Shown here: in pieces, positions 32,828 to 42,084 of the stretch
Numbering within the stretch: position 1 is the first letter of the stretch
Layout of the letters: every line of letters begins with the position of its first letter
NCBI RefSeq assembly: GCF_003234185.1
Contig: NZ_QKSM01000014.1
Coordinates: forward strand, 1-64,000
DNA from: Curtobacterium sp. MCSS17_008
GTDB taxonomy: Bacteria > Actinomycetota > Actinomycetes > Actinomycetales > Microbacteriaceae
Direction: 5' to 3'
Length of the DNA: 64,000 bases
Notes under the pieces: generated by a model
Databases searched by the model: none
What the model was told of the DNA's origin: nothing
Seen by the model: only the letters and a program-made list of their open reading frames with translations
Translations under genes and position numbers: made by a program

Positions 32828-33202
32828 CTACGCGGTGTGGTCGACGGGCAGCTCGAGCGGGATGGTCGGGCAGTCCGACCAGAGGCGCTCGAGCGAGTAG
32901 TACTGGCGGTCTTCCTCGTGGAAGACGTGCACGACGACGTCACCGAAGTCGATGAGGACCCAGCGGCCCTCCGCGCGCCCCTCGCGACGGAGGGGCTTGG
33001 CACCGGCCGCGATCATGCGGTCCTCGACCTCGTCAGCGATGGCGAGCACGTTGCGCTCGTTCCGACCGGTCGCGAGCAGGAACACGTCGGTGAGCTGCAG
33101 CGGCCCGGTCACGTCGAGGGCGACGAGGTCGTCGGCCTGCTTCGCGTCGGCAGCCTGGGCGGCGATCTGCACGAGTTCCAGTGCGCGTGAGGAGGCGGTC
33201 AC
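32828..33202 (-). CDS. rsfS: Ribosomal silencing factor RsfS
   Basis: A 124-residue RsfS/Iojap protein that binds ribosomal protein L14 and blocks subunit joining in starvation. The core DVTGPLQLTDVFLLATGRNERN, EGRAEGRWVLIDFGDVVVHVF and YYSLERLWSDCP is fully conserved. The GTG at 33202 follows GGAAGGA by about 6 nt; a longer frame to 33268 lacks support. TATGAT (33257-33262, minus) suggests its own promoter although it belongs to the nadD neighbourhood, where rsfS normally sits. Confidence 0.93.
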   Translation of the reverse strand: MTASSRALELVQIAAQAADAKQADDLVALDVTGPLQLTDVFLLATGRNERNVLAIADEVEDRMIAAGAKPLRREGRAEGRWVLIDFGDVVVHVFHEEDRQYYSLERLWSDCPTIPLELPVDHTA

Positions 33203-33256
33203 GGAGTCCTTCCGGTCGTCGGACCCGCGTGGCGTGGGTCCGTGTGATGGGTCCTG

Positions 33257-33262
33257 ATCATA
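33257..33262 (-). promoter_or_regulatory. -10-like hexamer before rsfS
   Basis: TATGAT on the minus strand, about 54 nt before the rsfS GTG. No convincing -35 is seen. A GGACCC...GGGTCC dyad (about 33221-33241) lies in the leader. Confidence 0.4.
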
Positions 33263-33347
33263 GGCCACCCCGCCGACAGCGGCCAGGCCGGGAGGGCTCG
33301 GGCCGGTGCGACGGGGTGGTCAGGGGCAGTCGGTCGGGGGCGGGCGC

Positions 33348-34907
33348 TCAGCCGCCGAAGTGCGTGGTGAGCAGGGCGACAATGATGACGCCCGCGGCGG
33401 CCAGGCCGACGGCGCCGACCGTGACGCCGAGGATCACCGGCGTGCGCGACTCCTTCGGCTTCGCGGCCGCGAGCACGACCTGGCGCGTCGACGTGTGGCT
33501 CGACACCGCACGGCTCGCGCGGACGGGGCTCGCGTCGGTCTCGGGCTGCTCGTCGTGCTGCTCGAGCAGACGGTCAACCTCGGCACCGTCGATCGGCCGG
33601 TGCGACCCGGTCGAGGACAGCGACGCGGGCAGGTCGATCGACCCGGTCAGGATGACCTCACCGGTGGCGTTCAGCGCGCCGGTCGGGTCCGCGAGTGCCG
33701 AGTTCGGCAGGACGATCGAGTTCGTGTCCTGCACGGCGACACGACGGGTGCCGGTCGTGTCGTGCACCTCGACGTCGTCCGCCTGCTGGGACCAGTGACC
33801 AGCGGGCGGCTCGAAGGCGGTGGTGACCGGCTTGGGCTCGGGGCGCCGCTGGAACGCAGCCGGCACGCGCGGCGCTTCGGCGTCGGCGTCCGCGTCAGCG
33901 CGACTCGCGGTGGCGGGCGTCGGACGCTGGACCGGGACCTCGTTCGTGTCGTCGTCGAGCGACAGCGGGAAGACCACGGGCGTCGAGGACGACGGCGTCG
34001 GCGGGACTGCCACCGAACGCTCCGCATCACCGGCCCCTGCGGTCGCGGAGTCGGCTTCGTCGTCCTCCGGTGGTGCCCACGTCGAGCGGTGGCGGCGGGG
34101 CTCCTCGGCGTGCGCCACGGCTTCGCTCAGCGACTCGACGGCGTCGGGCGAACCGTCGGCCTCGGTCGCCTGTGCCACTGCAGCGGGGTCGAGCAGCTCC
34201 GTCTCGGTCTGCGGCTCCGACCCGTCCTGGTGCCGATCGGCTGCACTCCCCGCAGCGGCTCGGTCGGTCTGGTCGTCGTGCCGCGCGTCGATCGCGGGGG
34301 TGGGCGCGAGGGGGACCTCGGCCGAGCGGACCGCGCTCTGCGCGGAGGCCGGCCGATCCCCCGCGGTCGGCGAAGGGCGCTCGGCGGCGTCGGGCCGGTC
34401 CGGTGCGGCACGCTCGGGGGCGGGGGCCGGCGTGGGACGCGGGGCGATCGCGGACGCGGGACGCACGCGCTGGGCGTCCTCGTCGAGGCGGTCGACGGAA
34501 CCGATCACGTCCTGCACCGTGCGGTCCGACGAGTGCGGCGTCGGCGCCTGCAGCGGCACGGGCTGCACGGCGTGCCCCTCGGCCTCGCGCATCAGGCGGA
34601 GCTGACGGCGCGTGAGCCCACCGGTGCCCGGGACGATCTCGGTCGCCGAGGCCGGAGCCGGAGCGAGGGGGAACACCCCGCCCGTCGACCCGGGTGCACC
34701 GCCGCTGGTCGGGCGGGCAGCGGACTGGGCGGGGCCGCTCGGCGACGGCGCGACGTGCGACCCCGGCCGACGACGACCCTCGGGCTGGTCGGTCGGGTCC
34801 GCGACGGTCGGCGGCGGCGTGACCGGCTGCCCGCTGGCCGCGGCGGCACGCTCCCGCTCGCGCGCCTGGCGCCGCGAGAGAGGCGGCTGCGCGTCGGACG
34901 AACTCAT
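33348..34907 (-). CDS. Long disordered protein with C-terminal membrane anchor
   Basis: A 519-residue protein of unknown function. Residues 1 to about 470 are low-complexity, rich in Ala, Pro, Asp, Glu, Ser and Thr, with almost no hydrophobic core; short ordered stretches include [13 protein letters not shown] near residue 110 and [19 protein letters not shown] near residue 370. One hydrophobic helix ([23 protein letters not shown]) closes the protein, so the bulk is probably cytoplasmic. The ATG overlaps the nadD stop (ATGA), and GGAG lies upstream. Proteins of this layout are found beside nadD/rsfS in related actinobacteria as far as I recall. I cannot assign a function. Confidence 0.75.
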   Translation of the reverse strand: MSSSDAQPPLSRRQARERERAAAASGQPVTPPPTVADPTDQPEGRRRPGSHVAPSPSGPAQSAARPTSGGAPGSTGGVFPLAPAPASATEIVPGTGGLTRRQLRLMREAEGHAVQPVPLQAPTPHSSDRTVQDVIGSVDRLDEDAQRVRPASAIAPRPTPAPAPERAAPDRPDAAERPSPTAGDRPASAQSAVRSAEVPLAPTPAIDARHDDQTDRAAAGSAADRHQDGSEPQTETELLDPAAVAQATEADGSPDAVESLSEAVAHAEEPRRHRSTWAPPEDDEADSATAGAGDAERSVAVPPTPSSSTPVVFPLSLDDDTNEVPVQRPTPATASRADADADAEAPRVPAAFQRRPEPKPVTTAFEPPAGHWSQQADDVEVHDTTGTRRVAVQDTNSIVLPNSALADPTGALNATGEVILTGSIDLPASLSSTGSHRPIDGAEVDRLLEQHDEQPETDASPVRASRAVSSHTSTRQVVLAAAKPKESRTPVILGVTVGAVGLAAAGVIIVALLTTHFGG

Positions 34908-35503
34908 GCAACGCTCCGATACAGATGGTGCTTGGAGATGTACTGGACGACACCGTCTGGGACCAAGTACCACACGGGGTGGCCGCGCCTGACCCGGTCG
35001 CGGCAATCGGTCGAGGATATCGCCAGTGCGGGGACTTCGAGCAAGCTCACGTCACGTTCGGGCAGTCCGGTGATGCTGAGATCATGGCCCGGGCGTGTGA
35101 CCGCGACGAAGTGCGCGAGGTCCCAGAGCCCATCATGGTCTTTCCAGTCGAGGATCTGCTGAACGGCGTCGGCACCCGAGATGAAGACGAGCTGCGCATC
35201 GGGACGCTGTTCGCGCAGGTCACGGAGCGTGTCGATCGTGTAGGTCGGGCCCGGCCGGTCGATGTCCACGCGGCTGACGGTGAACATCGGGTTCGAGGCC
35301 GTGGCCACGACGGTCATGAGGTAACGGTGTTCGGCGTCGGTGACGTCCGACTTCATGTACGGCTGACCGGTGGGGACGAAGACGACCTCGTCCAGGTCGA
35401 ACGCACGCGCGACCTCCGACGCCGCCACGAGGTGCCCGTGGTGGATCGGGTCGAACGTGCCACCCATCACGCCGACGCGTGGGCGCCCCGTGCTCTCGAG
35501 CAT
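34904..35503 (-). CDS. nadD: Nicotinate-nucleotide adenylyltransferase
   Basis: A 199-residue enzyme that adenylates nicotinate mononucleotide to deamido-NAD in the cytoplasm. [18 protein letters not shown] is the nucleotidyltransferase signature, with TxxHxGH-type histidines; [11 protein letters not shown] is the C-terminal motif. The ATG at 35503 ([11 protein letters not shown]) is chosen because the family begins just before the GGTFDP strand. It lies 11 bp after the small membrane protein gene and overlaps the next by 4 bp. Confidence 0.95.
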   Translation of the reverse strand: MLESTGRPRVGVMGGTFDPIHHGHLVAASEVARAFDLDEVVFVPTGQPYMKSDVTDAEHRYLMTVVATASNPMFTVSRVDIDRPGPTYTIDTLRDLREQRPDAQLVFISGADAVQQILDWKDHDGLWDLAHFVAVTRPGHDLSITGLPERDVSLLEVPALAISSTDCRDRVRRGHPVWYLVPDGVVQYISKHHLYRSVA

Positions 35504-35514
35504 CGAGCGGCGTG

Positions 35515-35715
35515 TCAGAGCTTGGTGTGACCGAACTCGTCGACACCCGTCTCGTGGTGGCGGGTGGCCTCGAACTTGTGGGAGTGACGGTAGGCCACGT
35601 CGCGGAAGCTCCACGTCACGAACCCGAGGAAGGTGAAGAACAGGGCGCCGACGAGCGGGTACACGTAGGCGGGGACCCCGGAGGCGTGCTCAGCGGCTTC
35701 AGCGAGGAAGGTCAT
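35515..35715 (-). CDS. 66-residue single-helix membrane protein
   Basis: A short protein ([13 protein letters not shown]...) with one membrane helix at about residues 17-36 and a His-rich polar tail ending [13 protein letters not shown]. No family is recognised. The ATG at 35715 follows CGGAG. The tight spacing between proA and nadD, and protein-like composition, support it as real. The tail's several His residues could bind metal; this is speculation. Confidence 0.7.
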   Translation of the reverse strand: MTFLAEAAEHASGVPAYVYPLVGALFFTFLGFVTWSFRDVAYRHSHKFEATRHHETGVDEFGHTKL

Positions 35716-35759
35716 CGGTCCGGTGCTCCGTTCGATCGGGTGGGAAGTCGCCGCCCAGT

Positions 35760-37025
35760 CTAGCCGCGGATCTGTCCCTGCCCGCGCACGATCCACTTGG
35801 TGCTCGTGAGTTCGGGCAGGCCCATCGGACCGCGCGCGTGCAGCTTCTGCGTCGAGATCCCCACCTCGGCGCCGAAGCCGAACTCGCCGCCGTCGGTGAA
35901 GCGTGTCGAGGCGTTCGCCATCACGACTGCCGAGTCCACGCCGGCCAGGAAGCGCTCGGCCGTGTCGACGTCGTTCGTGACGATCGACTCGGTGTGGTGC
36001 GTCGACCACCGGGCGATGTGTGCCATCGCCGCGTCGACGTCCGCCACGACGCGGACGGACAGGTCGAGGTCCATCGATTCGGTCCCCCAGTCCGCCTCGG
36101 TCGCGCGGAGCACGCCCGGCACGATCGTCCGGGTCGCGTCGTCGCCGCGCAGGGTCACCCCGGCGGCGCGCAGCCGGTCGGCCAGCACGGGCAGCAACCG
36201 CTCGGCGGCCTGTTCGTGCACGAGCAGGGTCTCGAGGGCGTTGCAGACGCTCGGGCGCTGCACCTTGCTGTTGAGGACGATGTCGACCGAGCGGTCGAGC
36301 GGTGCCGACGCGTCGAGGAACACGTGCACCACGCCGGCGCCGGTCTCGATCACGGGCACCTGCGACTCGGTGACGACCGCCTGGATGAGCGAGGCGCTCC
36401 CCCGCGGCACGAGCACGTCGACCAGGCCCCGAGCCCGCATGAGCTCCGTCGCGCCCTGCCGACCGAACTCGTCGATCGTCTGGACGAGGTCCGCCGGCAG
36501 CCCGACCGAGGCCACCGCCTGACGGATGCGCTCGACGAGCTCTGCGTTCGTGCGCTGCGCGGCCGACCCGCCCCGCAGGACCACGGCGTTGCCGCTCTTC
36601 AGCGCGAGCGCGGCGATGTCGACGGTGACGTTCGGCCGCGCCTCGTAGATGGCGCCGACGACGCCGAACGGCACCCGCACCTGCGTGAGCTGCAGGCCGT
36701 TCGGCAGCCGCGAACCGCGGACGTGCTCGCCGACCGGGTCGGTCAGACCGACCACGTGCTCGACCGCGGCGGCGAGTGCCTCGATGCGGGCGGCGTCGAG
36801 GCGCAGGCGGTCGAGGAGCCCCGAGGAGAGCCCGCTCTCCTCCCCCGCCACGAGGTCCTCGTGGTTCGCGGCGACGATGGCGTCCGTCCCCGTGCGCACC
36901 GCTGCGGCGACGGCGCGGAGCGCCTCGTCCTTGACCGCGGTGGTGGCCGTCGCGAGCGCCGACGAGGCGTCGCGGGCGGCGACGAGCTTGTCGGTGAGGG
37001 TGGGGGCGGTGACGGTCGTCGACAT
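35760..37025 (-). CDS. proA: Glutamate-5-semialdehyde dehydrogenase (gamma-glutamyl phosphate reductase)
   Basis: A 421-residue NADPH-dependent enzyme, second step of proline synthesis. GVVGAIYEARPNVT, ALKSGNAVVLRGGSAA and the catalytic cysteine in SVCNALETLLVHE are intact. The C-terminus FGFGAEVGISTQKLHARGPMGL is characteristic. The ATG follows TAGTAT by 6 nt, so proA appears to have its own leaderless promoter although proB lies upstream on the same strand. The 368-bp gap between them is unusual and repeat-rich. Confidence 0.95.
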   Translation of the reverse strand: MSTTVTAPTLTDKLVAARDASSALATATTAVKDEALRAVAAAVRTGTDAIVAANHEDLVAGEESGLSSGLLDRLRLDAARIEALAAAVEHVVGLTDPVGEHVRGSRLPNGLQLTQVRVPFGVVGAIYEARPNVTVDIAALALKSGNAVVLRGGSAAQRTNAELVERIRQAVASVGLPADLVQTIDEFGRQGATELMRARGLVDVLVPRGSASLIQAVVTESQVPVIETGAGVVHVFLDASAPLDRSVDIVLNSKVQRPSVCNALETLLVHEQAAERLLPVLADRLRAAGVTLRGDDATRTIVPGVLRATEADWGTESMDLDLSVRVVADVDAAMAHIARWSTHHTESIVTNDVDTAERFLAGVDSAVVMANASTRFTDGGEFGFGAEVGISTQKLHARGPMGLPELTSTKWIVRGQGQIRG

Positions 37026-37031
37026 GGTCCG

Positions 37032-37037
37032 ATACTA
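37032..37037 (-). promoter_or_regulatory. -10 hexamer of leaderless proA
   Basis: TAGTAT on the minus strand, 6 nt before the ATG at 37025. Confidence 0.6.
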
Positions 37038-37117
37038 GGTCGGTCCCCGCGCGCGTGACGCTGGTCCCGTCACACCTGTGGACACGGCCTGGAGGCGTCA
37101 CCCCTGTGCAGGAGTCT

Positions 37118-37395
37118 CCGCACGCGCGCACGCGGGCACGCAGGCACGCGGGCACGCGGGCACGGCCCGGGCGGCCCGGGTCATCGCCTCGAGACGCCGG
37201 TGTCTCGGGGCGGCGACGCCGAGGGGTCGGTGCGCGGGACGCCGGCGTCAGCGCCAGACGCCCTCGCGTGCGCGAGACGCCGCCGGAAGCCGGGGCGTCT
37301 CGGCGAGGCCGGGGTGTCTCGGGCCGACGCCGGCGTCTCGGGGCCGGGCCGGGCCTCCAGGCCGCGCGACGCGCACTCGGGCCGACGCCGGCGTC
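37118..37395. repeat. Palindrome cluster and short tandem array between proB and proA
   Basis: The 368-bp gap has no gene. The 12-bp palindrome GACGCCGGCGTC occurs at 37238, 37326 and 37384, with near copies at 37191-37206 (GAGACGCCGGTGTCTC) and 37274-37300. The 37384 copy overlaps the proB stop. Next to them (about 37118-37165) is a degenerate 8-bp array of GGCACGCG units. Confidence 0.75.
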
Positions 37396-38212
37396 AGCCG
37401 CGCGGAGCCGCGTGGAACCAGGTGCCGACGTGCTCGCCGGCGAGTGCCCGGTCGACCAGCGAGGTCGCCGTCACGAGCACCGAGGTCCCGGCCTCCGCGG
37501 CCAACCGGGCTGCGGCGACCTTCGTCCCTGCTCCCCCGGTGCCGACCCCGGCTGTGCCGATCGACCCGAAGGTGACCCCGGCGAGCTCGTCCCCGAACGG
37601 GACCTCGTCGATGGGCTCGGCGTCCGGGTGCTCCGGCGGACGCGTGTACAGCGACTCGACGTCCGACAGCAGCACCAGCGCGTCAGCCCGGAGGAGCCGC
37701 CCCACGAGCGCCGCGAGCCGGTCGTTGTCGCCGAAGCGGATCTCGTGCGTGGCGACCGTGTCGTTCTCGTTGACGATCGGCAGCACACGCAGCGCGAGCA
37801 GCCGGTCCACGGCGCGCTGGGCGTTCACCCGGTGCGTCGGGTTCTGCAGGTCCCCCGCGGTGAGCAGGATCTGCGCCGCGACGACCCCGTGCCGGTCGAG
37901 CTCCTTCTGGTACCGGAACATCAGGACGTTCTGCCCCGTCGCCGCGGCAGCCTGCTGGGTGGCGAGGTCGTCCGGACGCCCGTCGAGCCCGAGGAACGGG
38001 AAGCCGGTCGCGATCGCGCCGGAGGACACCAGGACGACCTCGGTCCCGCGCGCGTGCGCCGCTGCCAGGGCGTCGACGAGTGCGGCGATCTGGCCGGTGT
38101 TGTCGCCGCTCACCGACGACGAACCGACCTTGACCACGAGCCGGCGCGCACGCGGGACGTCCTGGCGTCGGGCGACGGGGCCGAGGTCCGTGCGCGCGGT
38201 CGTGTCGGTCAT
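37394..38212 (-). CDS. proB: Glutamate 5-kinase lacking the PUA domain
   Basis: A 272-residue amino-acid kinase that phosphorylates glutamate, first step of proline synthesis. VVKVGSSSVSG (phosphate binding), VSSGAIATG, NENDTVATHEIRFGDND and GTGGAGTKVAAARLA are intact. Many ProB proteins are about 370 residues with a C-terminal PUA domain; here the protein stops after the kinase domain and a short tail. The stop is read clearly and no PUA-like frame follows, so this is a genuine short form. The ATG follows the obgE stop by 7 bp. Confidence 0.9.
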   Translation of the reverse strand: MTDTTARTDLGPVARRQDVPRARRLVVKVGSSSVSGDNTGQIAALVDALAAAHARGTEVVLVSSGAIATGFPFLGLDGRPDDLATQQAAAATGQNVLMFRYQKELDRHGVVAAQILLTAGDLQNPTHRVNAQRAVDRLLALRVLPIVNENDTVATHEIRFGDNDRLAALVGRLLRADALVLLSDVESLYTRPPEHPDAEPIDEVPFGDELAGVTFGSIGTAGVGTGGAGTKVAAARLAAEAGTSVLVTATSLVDRALAGEHVGTWFHAAPRG

Positions 38213-38219
38213 GCCCGGA

Positions 38220-39737
38220 TCAGTCCTCGTCGTCCCGGTCGTCGTCCGCCCACAGGCCGGAGACGCGCTCCTGCTCGAGCTCGGCACGGGCGGCCGCCTT
38301 GGCGTCCATCCGCTCGAAGTACTCCTCGCGGCGCTCGTTGCGGGTCGGACGTGACGAGCCGCCGACACGGGCATCGGTGCCGCGGGCACTCGTGATGAGC
38401 TCCGCGGTCGAGGTGAGCGTGGGCTCCCAGTCGAACACCATGCCGCCGTCGCCACCGATGACGACGGTGGACCCGGCGACGGCACCGGCCTTGAACAGGC
38501 CGTCCTCGACGCCGAGCTTGGCGAGCCGGTCGGCCAGGTAGCCGATGGCCTCTTCGTTCGTGAAGTCGGTCTGCACGACCCAACGCTCGGGCTTCGCGCC
38601 CCGGACGCGGTAGAAGCGGTGCTCCTCGCCGCCCTCGGCGCGGACGGTGAAGGGCTTCTCGTCGACGGCCTTGGGGCGGAGCACGATGCGCTCCGGAGCG
38701 GCCTCGACCGGGCGCTCGGCACGGGCACGCTCCACGACCTCGGCGAGGGCGAAGGTCAGCTCACGCAGACCCTGACGGGACGCGGTCGAGATCGGGAAGA
38801 CGCGGTACCCGCGCTCCTCGAGCTCGGCGGTGACGAACTCGGCGAGCTCGGCGGCCTCGGGCACGTCGACCTTGTTCAGGGCGACGAGCTGCGGACGCTC
38901 GAGCAGCGGGGTCTGGCCCTCGGGGACCGGGTAGCGCTCGAGCTCGCCGAGGATGACATCGAGGTCGCTGATCGGGTCACGGCCGGGGTCGAGCGTGGCA
39001 CAGTCGATCACGTGCAGGAGCGCCTCGCAGCGCTCGACGTGGCGCAGGAACTCGAGCCCGAGGCCCTTGCCCTCGGACGCACCCTCGATCAGACCGGGGA
39101 CGTCGGCGACGGTGAAGCGGACCTCGCCGGACTCGACGACACCGAGGTTCGGCGTCAGCGTCGTGAACGGGTAGTCGGCGATCTTCGGCTTCGCGGCCGA
39201 GATCGCGGCGATGAGCGAGGACTTGCCGGCGCTCGGGAAGCCGACCAGGGCGACGTCGGCGATCGTCTTCAGTTCGAGGCTGACGTCACCGGTCCACCCC
39301 GGGGTGCCGAGCAGCGCGAAGCCCGGGGCCTTGCGCTTCGTGGTCGCGAGCGCGGCGTTGCCGAGACCGCCCTGACCGCCGGGGGCCACGACGACGCGCA
39401 TGCCCGGCTCGGTCATGTCGGCGAGGACCTCGCCGTCCTCGTCGTGCACGACCGTGCCGATCGGCACGGGGAGCTCGAGGGTCTCCCCGCTCACACCGCT
39501 GCGCATGTCGCCCATGCCCGGCTGGCCGTTCTTGGACGAGCGGTGCGGCGAGCGGTGGTAGCCGAGCAGGGTCGTCACCTGCGGGTCGGCGACCAGCACG
39601 ATGTCACCACCGTCACCGCCGTTGCCGCCGTCGGGGCCGGCGAGGGGCTTGAACTTCTCACGGCGGACCGACACGCAGCCGTTGCCGCCGTTCCCCGCGG
39701 TGAGGTGCAGGGTCACGCGGTCGACGAAGGTCGCCAT
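38220..39737 (-). CDS. obgE: GTPase ObgE/CgtA
   Basis: A 505-residue ribosome-associated GTPase for 50S assembly and stress response. The glycine-rich Obg domain (residues 1-160; [15 protein letters not shown]) is followed by the G domain with [20 protein letters not shown] and NKVD. A C-terminal OCT domain (about 340-420) and a charged tail ending DDDRDDED complete it. TAGGAG precedes the ATG at 39737. It lies in the usual rplU-rpmA-obgE-proB order. Confidence 0.96.
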   Translation of the reverse strand: MATFVDRVTLHLTAGNGGNGCVSVRREKFKPLAGPDGGNGGDGGDIVLVADPQVTTLLGYHRSPHRSSKNGQPGMGDMRSGVSGETLELPVPIGTVVHDEDGEVLADMTEPGMRVVVAPGGQGGLGNAALATTKRKAPGFALLGTPGWTGDVSLELKTIADVALVGFPSAGKSSLIAAISAAKPKIADYPFTTLTPNLGVVESGEVRFTVADVPGLIEGASEGKGLGLEFLRHVERCEALLHVIDCATLDPGRDPISDLDVILGELERYPVPEGQTPLLERPQLVALNKVDVPEAAELAEFVTAELEERGYRVFPISTASRQGLRELTFALAEVVERARAERPVEAAPERIVLRPKAVDEKPFTVRAEGGEEHRFYRVRGAKPERWVVQTDFTNEEAIGYLADRLAKLGVEDGLFKAGAVAGSTVVIGGDGGMVFDWEPTLTSTAELITSARGTDARVGGSSRPTRNERREEYFERMDAKAAARAELEQERVSGLWADDDRDDED

Positions 39738-39790
39738 GGGTCCACTCCTAGGTGATGCAAGAGGTGTTGCAGAGGTGTTGCACGAACGAA

Positions 39791-39823
39791 CGGGAGGGGC
39801 GGGCACGTGGCCCGCCCCTCCCG
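39791..39823 (-). terminator. Strong 14-bp hairpin between rpmA and obgE
   Basis: CGGGAGGGGCGGGC pairs perfectly with GCCCGCCCCTCCCG around a 5-nt loop. On the minus strand it is followed by TTCGTTCG. It is a likely attenuator that lowers obgE-proB expression relative to ribosomal proteins. A tandem GAGGTGTTGCA pair (39761-39782) lies just downstream. Confidence 0.75.
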
Positions 39824-39845
39824 CAGAGTCTTGTCGTCGCTGGTG

Positions 39846-40097
39846 TTACGCGTTGACGATGTTGACGACCTTGCGGCCGCCCTTGGTGCCGAACTCGACC
39901 GAACCGGCCGAGAGGGCGAACAGCGTGTCGTCGCCACCGCGGCCGACGTTGGCGCCCGGGTGGAAGTGGGTGCCACGCTGGCGCAGGATGATCTCGCCGG
40001 CGTTGACGACCTCGCCACCGAAGCGCTTCACGCCGAGGCGCTGCGCGTTCGAGTCACGACCGTTGCGAGTGGAGCTCGCACCCTTCTTGTGTGCCAT
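39846..40097 (-). CDS. rpmA: 50S ribosomal protein L27
   Basis: An 83-residue bL27 protein near the peptidyl transferase centre. [40 protein letters not shown] and GGDDTLFAL are the conserved segments. The N-terminus begins directly with the functional AHKKG tail, so no processing as in Firmicutes is expected. It lies 14 bp after rplU. Confidence 0.98.
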   Translation of the reverse strand: MAHKKGASSTRNGRDSNAQRLGVKRFGGEVVNAGEIILRQRGTHFHPGANVGRGGDDTLFALSAGSVEFGTKGGRKVVNIVNA

Positions 40098-40111
40098 CTT
40101 CTACTCCCGCC

Positions 40112-40420
40112 TTACGCGATCGAGGTGATCTTGACGCGGGTGAGCTCAGCGCGGAAGCCCTGACGCTTCTTGTACCCGGTCTTGTTCTTGAACTTCTGGA
40201 TGACGACCTTCGGACCACGGAGGTCCTCGAGCACCTCGGCGGTGACGGTCACGTTGGCGAGCTCGGAAGCCGCCGACGTGATCTTGTCACCGTCCACGAG
40301 GAGCACCGGGGCGAGGTCGATGTTGCCCTTGTCGTCGGCCTTGGCACGGTCGATCGTGAGGATCGTGCCGACCTCGACCTTCTCCTGACGGCCGCCGGCG
40401 CGCACTACTGCGTAAACCAC
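40112..40420 (-). CDS. rplU: 50S ribosomal protein L21
   Basis: A 102-residue bL21 protein. [16 protein letters not shown] opens it, and [18 protein letters not shown] closes it. The GTG at 40420 is set by AAGGA 7 nt upstream, giving [10 protein letters not shown]. It is the first gene of the rplU-rpmA-obgE-proB unit. Confidence 0.97.
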   Translation of the reverse strand: MVYAVVRAGGRQEKVEVGTILTIDRAKADDKGNIDLAPVLLVDGDKITSAASELANVTVTAEVLEDLRGPKVVIQKFKNKTGYKKRQGFRAELTRVKITSIA

Positions 40421-40542
40421 GTGGAATTCCTTACGTACTCTGCTTGAGGGAAGTCTCGGGTGCCCACTTCTGCACGAGCGGCTCCCGGAGGCCGGGCCCG
40501 ATCGGCGACGCAGGCAGAACGGCCCGCTGACACCAGGGATCG

Positions 40543-40572
40543 AGAATACTCGATGCCCCCGGGTCCGGTCAA
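40543..40572 (-). promoter_or_regulatory. Housekeeping-type promoter of rplU
   Basis: TTGACC (40567-40572) and TATTCT (40543-40548) are 18 bp apart on the minus strand. The predicted leader of about 115 nt holds GC-rich complementary segments (GGGCCCGGCCTCC / GGGAGCC) that could fold. Confidence 0.75.
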
Positions 40573-40585
40573 ACGGCGACACACG

Positions 40586-40591
40586 TACGAT
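40586..40591 (+). promoter_or_regulatory. -10 hexamer of leaderless DUF4031 gene
   Basis: TACGAT ends 7 nt before the GTG at 40599. It contains the ATG at 40590, which argues against that codon as start. Confidence 0.6.
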
Positions 40592-40598
40592 GGCTCGC

Positions 40599-40871
40599 GT
40601 GACCGTGTTGATCGACCCGCCGACGTGGCCCGCCCACGACACCGTCTGGTCGCACCTCGTCAGTGATGCATCCTACGACGAGCTCCACGCCTTCGCGGAA
40701 CGCGTCGGCGTCCCCCGTCGGGCGTTCGACCACGACCACTACGACGTGCCCCTCTCCCGCTACGACGAGCTCGTCGCGGCAGGCGCGAGGGCCGTCACCG
40801 GTCGTGAGCTGGTGCTCCGGCTCATCGCCAGCGGCCTGCGGGTGGCGCAGCGGGACAAGCGCGCGCACTGA
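40599..40871 (+). CDS. DUF4031 domain protein
   Basis: A 90-residue cytoplasmic protein beginning [20 protein letters not shown], a near-invariant opening of the DUF4031 family, and containing [20 protein letters not shown] and FDHDHYDVP. The function is unknown; conserved Asp/His residues suggest a metal site. The stop codon is inside the first unit of a 9-bp tandem repeat. It is divergent from rplU. Confidence 0.85.
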   Translation: MTVLIDPPTWPAHDTVWSHLVSDASYDELHAFAERVGVPRRAFDHDHYDVPLSRYDELVAAGARAVTGRELVLRLIASGLRVAQRDKRAH

Positions 40872-40898
40872 GCGCACTGAGCGCACTGAGCGCACCGA
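40863..40898. repeat. 9-bp tandem repeat over a stop codon
   Basis: GCGCACTGA occurs three times at 40863-40889, then GCGCACCGA. The first copy contains the DUF4031 stop. The following gap (to 41114) holds a CTCCGC triplet run near 40935 and the repeat-family fragment CGGCCGGGAGGCAC near 40899, but no gene. Confidence 0.8.
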
Positions 40899-41114
40899 CG
40901 GCCGGGAGGCACGGCGCTCCTCCGTCGGTCGTCCCGCCTCCGCCTCCGCCTCCGCCGACGGCCGACCCGGACGTGCCCGCCGACGGCGAGGGCCGGTCCG
41001 CAGGGGGCGGAACGGTGCGCGGCACGCCTCGACGGCGCGGACCGCGTGGCGTGGGACGGGTCCCCTCGCCGGTGCGCACCCTGGGTCACGCGGTCCCACG
41101 GGTGTCGACGGCCG

Positions 41115-42083
41115 CTAGCGCAGCGGAGGGCCCCACCGGTCGTCGGGGCGGTGCCCCTGCTGCTGGCCCGTCGACTGCGCGCCGGACGACTGCGCACCGT
41201 ACGGCTGCGCGCGGGACGACTGCCCCGGCTGCTGTCCGGTGGGCATCCCGGACGGCCGCCCGTGCTCGTCCGGGGCGCCGTACTGTCCCTGCTGCTGCGG
41301 CGCCGGCGCTCCCGGCCCGGGCCGCAGGGTCGACGGGGGCACGGCGTCCGCCGGGCGCACGGAGCCCGGTCGGCCGGCGGTGGCCCGCTGCCCCGCTCGT
41401 CCGGCGCCCGGGCGTCCGAGCCACAACCAGGCGGCCGTCGACGTCGCGAGGAGCATGAGGGTGAAGGGCACCCCGTTCTGCAGCGGGCCGGTGACGACGT
41501 CGATCACGAGTCGCGCGCCGGATCCCGTCCGGACGGCCGCGTACGCCCCCGTGAAGACCCCGACGAGCGCGAGGGCGACGATGCCCGCCGCGCCGGCGAG
41601 CACGGCGCGCAGGAGCACCGTCGGGAGCGGGCTGCGCCGGGCGATCGGCGTGAGGAACGCGAGCGCGAGGAACGCCCCCGCGTAGAACGGGAACGGCGCC
41701 GCGAAGACCCCGGAGACGAAGCTGCCGAGCAGGCTCGCGCCCGTGCCGTACGTCGAGAAGGGGTGCACGACGAGGGAGGTCCCGAGCAGACCGAGGAGAC
41801 CCGAGACGAACTCGACGACGACGATCGACACGACCGCGATGAGCGCACCGGTCGTGTTCGCGACCGAGGCTCCCGGCGCGAACGCCCGGCGCGGATCGGA
41901 CGCGGGTCGGGACGCCCGCGCCGGGGCTCCTCCGAACTGCGGCTGCTGCTGGCCGTACTGCTGCGGTGCGGACCACGCGGGCCCTGCCGGGTCTCCGGCC
42001 GCGGGCGGTGCGGGCTGCGACCAGCCCGCACCGTAGTACCCGCGGTCCTGCCCGCGACCGCGGGGGTCACCCGCGTCGGTCAC
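41115..42083 (-). CDS. Multispan membrane protein with Pro/Gln-rich tails
   Basis: A 322-residue protein. Residues 1-70 are rich in Gly, Gln, Ala and Pro. Four hydrophobic helices lie at about 78-100, 115-150 and 160-225 (LIAVVSIVVVEFVSGLLGLL; VLAGAAGIVALALVGVFTG; LMLLATSTAAWLWLG). The last 90 residues again are Gln/Pro/Gly-rich and disordered. No family is recognised. The GTG lies one base after the rne stop, so it is the second gene of the rne unit. Confidence 0.7.
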   Translation of the reverse strand: MTDAGDPRGRGQDRGYYGAGWSQPAPPAAGDPAGPAWSAPQQYGQQQPQFGGAPARASRPASDPRRAFAPGASVANTTGALIAVVSIVVVEFVSGLLGLLGTSLVVHPFSTYGTGASLLGSFVSGVFAAPFPFYAGAFLALAFLTPIARRSPLPTVLLRAVLAGAAGIVALALVGVFTGAYAAVRTGSGARLVIDVVTGPLQNGVPFTLMLLATSTAAWLWLGRPGAGRAGQRATAGRPGSVRPADAVPPSTLRPGPGAPAPQQQGQYGAPDEHGRPSGMPTGQQPGQSSRAQPYGAQSSGAQSTGQQQGHRPDDRWGPPLR

Positions 42084-42084
42084 G

